Source: Panacagrimonas sp052387695
Lineage (GTDB): Bacteria > Pseudomonadota > Gammaproteobacteria > Nevskiales > Nevskiaceae
DNA length: 10,799 bases
Direction of reading: 5' to 3'
Assembly: GCA_052387695.1 (NCBI GenBank)
Contig: JBQTIX010000055.1
Location: 1-10,799, forward strand
The notes below the pieces were generated by a model. That model was given only the letters and a program-made list of their open reading frames with translations, did no database searches and was not told where the DNA came from. Positions within the stretch are counted from its first letter, which is position 1; the number at the start of each line of letters is the position of its first letter. Both the position numbers and the translations under genes were made by a program. Below are positions 6,963-10,799 of this stretch, piece after piece.

Positions 6963-8251
6963 GCCGAGGCGGCAAACAACGCGACGGGTTCGGAGAATCC
7001 CTTCACCCGAAGGGGCTCGCGGGCTTCCAGCGTGTCGGCCGGCGCCAGCGCCCGTGTGCGCGCGTCGATCAGGATTTCCCCGTCCTGTGCCTGCTCGCAC
7101 AGACGCGACGCCAGGTTCACGGCCACGCCCACCGCGGTGTATTCCAGCGCCGCGGACCCGATCACCCCCACCGTCACCGTCCCGCTCGCCACGCCAACCC
7201 CGATGCCCAGCCGGATGCCGCTCTCGCTCCAGTGCCGGCTCAGGTCCCGGCACACGGCGCGGATGCGCCGTGCCAGCTCGATGCCGCGTCGCGCGTGATC
7301 GGCCATCGGCAAGGGCGCACCGACGAGAATGAGAATGCCGTCTCCCGCGTAGTCCTTGATGGTGGCGCCGAACTCGCCGACCACCGCGCCCACGGCGTCG
7401 TAATACTCGCGCAGCACCTGCAACACCTCGCGCGACGGCGCCGCGGCCGCGAAGGGCGTGAACCCGCGCAGGTCGGAACACACCACCGTGATTTCGAGCT
7501 GATTTTCCTGCATCGCCTGCTTGAGCCCTCGCTCGCTCACCAGCCGCGCCACGTCGGGCGACAGGAAGCGCGCCATGAACTGTCCGCGCTGGCCCTGTTC
7601 CATGTAGTAGTTGACCGAGCCGATCAACAGGATGATCTCGCCCAGCACGCCGCTGACGGCGGCCAGTTCCACCGGCAGCACGAAACCGGCGATGAAGAAC
7701 GGCAGGGCAAACGCCATCGCCAGCACCCGGATTTTTTCAGCGCGATCGGGCTTGCGGTTGAGCAGCAGGAGAATCCCGACGAAACCGGCCAGCGCCGCCA
7801 GGTCGATCGGCAGCGCGAACAACCAGAACCGCCAGTCGAGCCAGACCTCCGGACGGACGCCCGAGCGCATGAAGTACTCCACGCGCCACTCGGGGGCGGC
7901 GATCGCAAAAACACTGTAGAGCACCGCAATCACCTGCCCGACGCGCAGGATGCGATCCCCCGTTCGGGTATTCATTCCCGGCGCTGCCGGCAGGGTTCGA
8001 CGCACGCGCAGCAGCCACTCCAGCATCGCCACCAGCGCGAACGATTCCGGGATGGCCAGCCAGCCGGACCAGACGGGCACCTGATCGGAGCGATCGATCA
8101 GGGAGACGTTGAGGAAGATCGCCACACCGGTCGAGGCCAGCGAGAGAGAAAACGCCTGCGACGTTCGCGAACGGGCATCCGCACTCAGAAACGCCAGCGC
8201 CATGCCGAGTGCGATCAGCGACACCAGCGTGTGCAGGGAGATGTCGAACAT
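6959..8251 (-). CDS. Membrane-bound class III adenylate/guanylate cyclase (first gene of pair)
   Basis: This 430-residue paralogue of the following gene has the same order of parts: about seven membrane segments in residues 7-217, a short linker with FLSPDV (229-234), then a cyclase domain (about 252-425). D260 and D304 are the metal ligands (44 apart), and N379 and R383 complete the active site. The purine-selecting positions hold Thr372 and Asp300, with Lys299 adjacent. Positively charged loops after segments 1, 3 and 5 fit an outside N-terminus and a cytoplasmic catalytic domain. Between the last membrane segment and the first metal site, 37 of 51 aligned residues match the second gene, which points to tandem duplication. 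No CHASE, HAMP, PAS or GAF domain is visible, so the membrane part is the likely sensor. The start at 8251 has no clear Shine-Dalgarno sequence. Confidence 0.9.
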   Translation of the reverse strand: MFDISLHTLVSLIALGMALAFLSADARSRTSQAFSLSLASTGVAIFLNVSLIDRSDQVPVWSGWLAIPESFALVAMLEWLLRVRRTLPAAPGMNTRTGDRILRVGQVIAVLYSVFAIAAPEWRVEYFMRSGVRPEVWLDWRFWLFALPIDLAALAGFVGILLLLNRKPDRAEKIRVLAMAFALPFFIAGFVLPVELAAVSGVLGEIILLIGSVNYYMEQGQRGQFMARFLSPDVARLVSERGLKQAMQENQLEITVVCSDLRGFTPFAAAAPSREVLQVLREYYDAVGAVVGEFGATIKDYAGDGILILVGAPLPMADHARRGIELARRIRAVCRDLSRHWSESGIRLGIGVGVASGTVTVGVIGSAALEYTAVGVAVNLASRLCEQAQDGEILIDARTRALAPADTLEAREPLRVKGFSEPVALFAASA

Positions 8252-8278
8252 GCGGGCGCCACGTGCCGGGACAGCCGG

Positions 8279-8307
8279 ATTATGGTGCGTAAGGGAAGGT
8301 CTGCACA
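8279..8307 (-). promoter_or_regulatory. Possible sigma70-type promoter for the cyclase operon
   Basis: On the minus strand CATAAT (8284 to 8279) is a good -10 match, placed 27 bases upstream of the start codon. The element 17 bases further up is TGTGCA (8307 to 8302), only a 3 of 6 match to TTGACA. The position suits a short leader. The weak -35 keeps confidence low. Confidence 0.3.
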
Positions 8308-8326
8308 GGTCTGTCGCGGCCCTTCG

Positions 8327-8350
8327 GCGGGCTCAGGAGGCCCGCTTTCT
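8327..8350 (+). terminator. Terminator-like hairpin on the plus strand
   Basis: GCGGGC (8327-8332) pairs with GCCCGC (8340-8345) around a 7-base loop and is followed by TTTCT. No plus-strand gene lies just upstream, so if it works it would stop antisense transcription arriving over the cyclase genes. The sequence from 8319 also resembles a dispersed repeat I recall with the core CTTCGaCaGGCTCAGG, so it may be only a repeat remnant. Confidence 0.3.
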
Positions 8351-8351
8351 C

Positions 8352-8491
8352 GTAGGTCGGTTCAAGCCGAAGGCGGAACCGACGCTGCGCGCCCTCGACG
8401 ACGACCGGCGCATGTCGGCTCCGGCCACGAAAAGCCGTGGCCTTGAGCCGACCTACACCCGACATACCCCTGAATTCAGACCTGGGCAGAG
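8352..8491. repeat. REP-like inverted pair, copy 2 (GTAG heads)
   Basis: This is the second copy of the element at 101-238, in the same orientation and nearly the same length. Both units are intact. Left unit: stem 8356-8363 with 8376-8383 (8 bp), an AA bulge, and GCC-GAA-GGC at 8366-8374. Right unit on the minus strand: stem 8414-8421 with 8445-8452 (8 bp) and stem 8423-8429 with 8436-8442 (7 bp). A 16-base core GACCGGCGCATGTCGG (8403-8418) is identical to 132-147 in copy 1. The tail TGAATTCnGACCTGnGCAG (from 8471) matches copy 1 from 218. Confidence 0.88.
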
Positions 8492-8518
8492 AATCCTAAG
8501 CGGCTTGCTGTGTGACCG

Positions 8519-8537
8519 CCGGGATCGCCGGTTTTTT
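8519..8537 (+). terminator. Weak hairpin plus T6 tract upstream of the reductase gene
   Basis: CCGG (8519-8522) and CCGG (8528-8531) flank a 5-base loop and are followed directly by six T residues (8532-8537). The stem is only 4 bp. It lies 54 bases before the reductase start, so it could be a minor attenuator, the end of an upstream transcript, or chance. No clear -10/-35 pair was found for the reductase gene in this gap. Confidence 0.25.
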
Positions 8538-8577
8538 ATGGACCGCCGTTAAACTCGAACGCAGGCCCAAGCTTTCC

Positions 8578-8585
8578 AGGGGGAA
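8578..8585 (+). promoter_or_regulatory. Ribosome binding site of the reductase gene
   Basis: AGGGGGAA sits six bases before the ATG at 8592, a strong Shine-Dalgarno match that fixes the start. The resulting N-terminus MNYFVTGGTGFIG begins exactly where the Rossmann fold of this family begins. Confidence 0.8.
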
Positions 8586-8591
8586 GCGCAC

Positions 8592-10574
8592 ATGAATTAT
8601 TTCGTCACTGGCGGCACCGGCTTCATCGGCAAGTTCCTGCTGGAACGCCTGCTCGCACGCGAAGACGCCCAGATCCACGTGCTGGTGCGCGAGGCGTCGA
8701 TCGACCGGTTCACGGTCACCGCCGAGCGCTACGGCGAGGCGGCCGGACGCATCCACGTCCTGGCCGGCGACATCACCACGCCGGGGCTGGTCTCGCCGGA
8801 AGATTTTGCCAGGCTCAAGGGCCGGGTCGATCACGTCTTCCACCTCGCCGCCGTGTACGACATGAACATGGACGACGCCACCGCCGACCGGGTCAACAAC
8901 GAGGGCACGCGCAACGTCGTGGCCTTCGCCAATGCGCTTGGCGCACCGGCGATCCTGCATCACGCGTCCAGTGTCGCGGTCGCCGGCGGGGATTTCGCCG
9001 GCAAGTTCACCGAGGACATGTTCGACCAGGGACAGAGCGTCCATCACCCGTACTACCGCACCAAGTTCCAGAGCGAGGCCATCGTCCGCGGCGAGGCGCG
9101 GATTCCGTTCCGCATCTATCGTCCCGGCGTGGTCGTCGGCCACTCGAAGACCGGCGAGATGGACAAGATCGACGGCCCCTACTACTTCGCCAAGACCATC
9201 CAGCGGCTCAGCCATCGGGTGCCGAAGTGGCTGCCCCTGCTCGGCATCGAGGGCGGCAAGGTGGCAATCGCGCCGGTGGATTACGTGGCGGGTGCGATGG
9301 ATGCCATCGCGCACCTGTCCGGTCTCGACGGCAAGTGTTTCCATCTCATGCAGTCCAACAGCCCCTCGGTCGGCGATCTGTTGCAGGCCTTTCTGGAAGC
9401 CGCGCACGGGCCCGAGTTCCGCTCGCGCGTGAACGTTCCCAGACTGTCGCCGACCATGAAGAAGCTGTCGCAGCGTCTGCAACGCGCGGTGCCGGAGCGC
9501 ACCCGGAAGAGCATCGCCAACAGCATCGGCGTGCCCCTGTCCGTGCTCGGCTATGCCTTCAACCAGGCCGTGTTCGACGACCGCCAGGCGCGGGCCGCGC
9601 TCAAGGACAGCGGCATCCGCTGCCCGGATTTCCGCGATTACGCCGACAAGCTCTGGCAGTACTGGCAACTGTTCCTGGACTTGTCGATGAAGATCACGCC
9701 ACGCGAGATCCAGAAACTCTCCGGCAAGATCGTGCTGGTCACCGGCGCCTCCTCCGGCATCGGCTTCTACAGCGCCAAGAAACTCGCCGCGGCCGGCGCC
9801 AAGGTGATCCTCGTGGCACGCACCCGGGACAAGCTGGACGAAGCCCAGACCATCATCGCCAAGGCCGGCGGCGAGGCCCACGTCTATCCCTGCGATCTGG
9901 CGGACATGAAGGACATCGACCGCATGGCCGCCGAGGTGCTGCGCGACTTCGACCACGTGGACGTGCTGATCAACAACGCCGGTCGCTCGATCCGCCGCGC
10001 GGTGATGGAATCCAGCACGCGCTTCCACGACTTCGAGCGCACCATGCAGCTCAACTACTTCGGCGCCGTGCGCCTGATCACCGCGCTGCTGCCCGGCATG
10101 GCCAGGCGCAAGAGCGGGCAGATCATCAACGTCAGTTCCATCGGCGTGCTCGCGAACGCCGCGCGCTTCTCGGCGTACGTCGCGAGCAAGGCCGCGCTGG
10201 ACGCCTTCACCCGCTGCCTGTCCGCCGAAGTGCGCGCGTACAACATCCACACCACGGCGATCTACATGCCCCTGGTGCGCACGCCGATGATCGCGCCCAC
10301 GAAAATCTATGACTACGTGCCCACCTGGAGCCCGGAAGACGCGGCCAACACCGTGGTCAAGGCGATCGTGGAAAAACCCAAGTCCGTCGCCACCACCCTG
10401 GGCACCGCGGCGTCGATCTCCTACGCGCTGTGGCCGAAGATGAACGACTACATTCTGTCCAAGGGCTTCCAGCTCTTCCCCTCCTCGTCCGCGGCCCGTG
10501 GCCGCAAGGAAGGCCAGAAGCCGAGCATCGAACAGATGGTGTTTGCCAACGTGTTCAAGGGCGAGCACTGGTAG
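8592..10574 (+). CDS. Fatty acyl-CoA reductase, two-domain SDR, alcohol-forming type
   Basis: This 660-residue protein should reduce fatty acyl-CoA to fatty alcohol with NADPH through the aldehyde, the alcohol-supplying step of wax-ester synthesis. It closely matches, from memory, the 661-residue Marinobacter enzyme Maqu_2220 in length and domain order. The N-terminal extended-SDR domain (1 to about 365) has TGGTGFIG at 6-13, Ser126-127 and YxxxK at Y154-K158. It also has GEMDKIDGPYYF at 188-199. The C-terminal classical SDR domain (about 376-660) has TGASSGIG at 384-391, NNAG at 461-464, N488, S516 and Y529/K533. Both active sites look complete. No signal peptide or membrane segment is evident, so a cytoplasmic or peripheral location is likely. 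No wax synthase or acyl-CoA ligase lies beside it. Alternative: a related bifunctional SDR with another acyl or aldehyde substrate. Confidence 0.93.
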   Translation: MNYFVTGGTGFIGKFLLERLLAREDAQIHVLVREASIDRFTVTAERYGEAAGRIHVLAGDITTPGLVSPEDFARLKGRVDHVFHLAAVYDMNMDDATADRVNNEGTRNVVAFANALGAPAILHHASSVAVAGGDFAGKFTEDMFDQGQSVHHPYYRTKFQSEAIVRGEARIPFRIYRPGVVVGHSKTGEMDKIDGPYYFAKTIQRLSHRVPKWLPLLGIEGGKVAIAPVDYVAGAMDAIAHLSGLDGKCFHLMQSNSPSVGDLLQAFLEAAHGPEFRSRVNVPRLSPTMKKLSQRLQRAVPERTRKSIANSIGVPLSVLGYAFNQAVFDDRQARAALKDSGIRCPDFRDYADKLWQYWQLFLDLSMKITPREIQKLSGKIVLVTGASSGIGFYSAKKLAAAGAKVILVARTRDKLDEAQTIIAKAGGEAHVYPCDLADMKDIDRMAAEVLRDFDHVDVLINNAGRSIRRAVMESSTRFHDFERTMQLNYFGAVRLITALLPGMARRKSGQIINVSSIGVLANAARFSAYVASKAALDAFTRCLSAEVRAYNIHTTAIYMPLVRTPMIAPTKIYDYVPTWSPEDAANTVVKAIVEKPKSVATTLGTAASISYALWPKMNDYILSKGFQLFPSSSAARGRKEGQKPSIEQMVFANVFKGEHW

Positions 10575-10586
10575 GGCCGCGCGCGT

Positions 10587-10612
10587 GGTGGATGCGCTTC
10601 GCTGATTCACCC
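10587..10612 (-). repeat. REP-like palindrome after the reductase gene
   Basis: This imperfect palindrome has GGTGGAT (10587-10593) opposite ATTCACC (10605-10611), with GCTTCGC at 10596-10602. It is an opposite-strand relative of the unit at 5596-5625, without the GTAG head. It lies 13 bases after the stop codon and is followed by TTTTCTT from 10616, so on the plus strand it could serve as the gene's terminator; the one odd pair would be G-U in RNA. Confidence 0.7.
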
Positions 10613-10647
10613 AGGTTTTCTTGAACGAGCAACCGTCACCATAGGTG

Positions 10648-10799
10648 GGTAGTGCATCAGTTTGAATTCCGGAACCCCGTTCGGCCCGAGTAGCGCCGCG
10701 AAGCGTCGCGTATCGAGGGCACGCCCGGCACCTCGATACGCAGCATTGCTGCGCAATGGCGCTACTCGGTGCGAACGGATTTCAAACTGATGCACTACC
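10648..10799. repeat. 152-base inverted-repeat element (MITE/BIME-like)
   Basis: The ends 10648-10671 and 10776-10799 are complementary at 23 of 24 positions, beginning GGTAGTGCATCAGTTTGAA. Inside them CCGAGTAGCGCC (10686-10697) pairs perfectly with 10758-10769. A central hairpin GCGTATCGAGG (10708-10718) pairs perfectly with 10731-10741 around a 12-base loop. The whole element can fold into one long interrupted stem. It has no coding capacity and lies beyond the last gene. The window ends exactly at its outer edge, so the true right boundary and any target duplication cannot be seen. Confidence 0.8.

Noticed and set aside
5655..7481. Longer version of the second cyclase starting at 7481
   Set aside because: The extra N-terminus is an out-of-frame reading of the first cyclase's catalytic region. 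The ATG at 6962 gives an N-terminus that matches the paralogue and the ATGA overlap.
7232..8446. 404-codon open frame on the plus strand
   Set aside because: It is antisense to the first cyclase and runs through the repeat element. The product is Arg/Gln/His-rich and of shadow type.
8496..10610. 704-codon open frame on the minus strand
   Set aside because: It is antisense to the reductase, whose domains and active-site motifs are clear. The antisense product is His/Gly/Val/Arg-rich with no recognisable fold.
10607..10795. 62-codon open frame on the minus strand at the right end
   Set aside because: It is composed almost wholly of the inverted-repeat element, with no ribosome site or recognisable protein features.

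Overview
The window reads as a GC-rich proteobacterial chromosome fragment, most likely gammaproteobacterial. This is inferred from three things: strong G/C preference at third codon positions, a fatty acyl-CoA reductase that closely resembles the Marinobacter enzyme, and short palindromic repeats with a GTAG head of the REP type. No RNA gene, CRISPR array, transposase or phage gene is visible.

Layout. Bases 1-80 are almost pure G/C runs and are probably sequencing or assembly noise. Bases 101-238 hold a paired palindromic repeat. A very large secreted protein follows at 273-5513 (+). It has fourteen FG-GAP/VCBS-type repeats, a middle beta-rich region, six tandem ~100-residue repeats and a C-terminal Calx-beta domain. 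A short convergent gap (5514-5654) contains a second repeat pair. Two tandem membrane-bound class III nucleotidyl cyclases run leftwards as an operon, 8251 to 6959 and then 6962 to 5655, joined by an ATGA overlap. A 340-base divergent gap (8252-8591) holds a second copy of the first repeat pair. The 660-residue two-domain fatty acyl-CoA reductase lies at 8592-10574 (+). The 3' end (10575-10799) holds another GCTTCGC-type palindrome and a 152-base inverted-repeat element that ends on the last base of the window.

How the genes may work together. The reductase makes fatty alcohols, as in wax-ester storage. The cyclase pair would turn a membrane signal into cyclic nucleotide. The large repeat protein looks like a surface or periplasmic scaffold. 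Nothing in the sequence ties the three units into one pathway. They look like independent transcription units separated by REP-like DNA.

The most distinctive signal is in the repeats. The two copies of the 5' repeat pair (101-185 and 8352-8456) fold into the same hairpins. Six of the eight base differences between them across the 39-base main hairpin form three compensatory base-pair changes. Each plus-strand gene has this repeat upstream and a GCGAAGC-core palindrome downstream.
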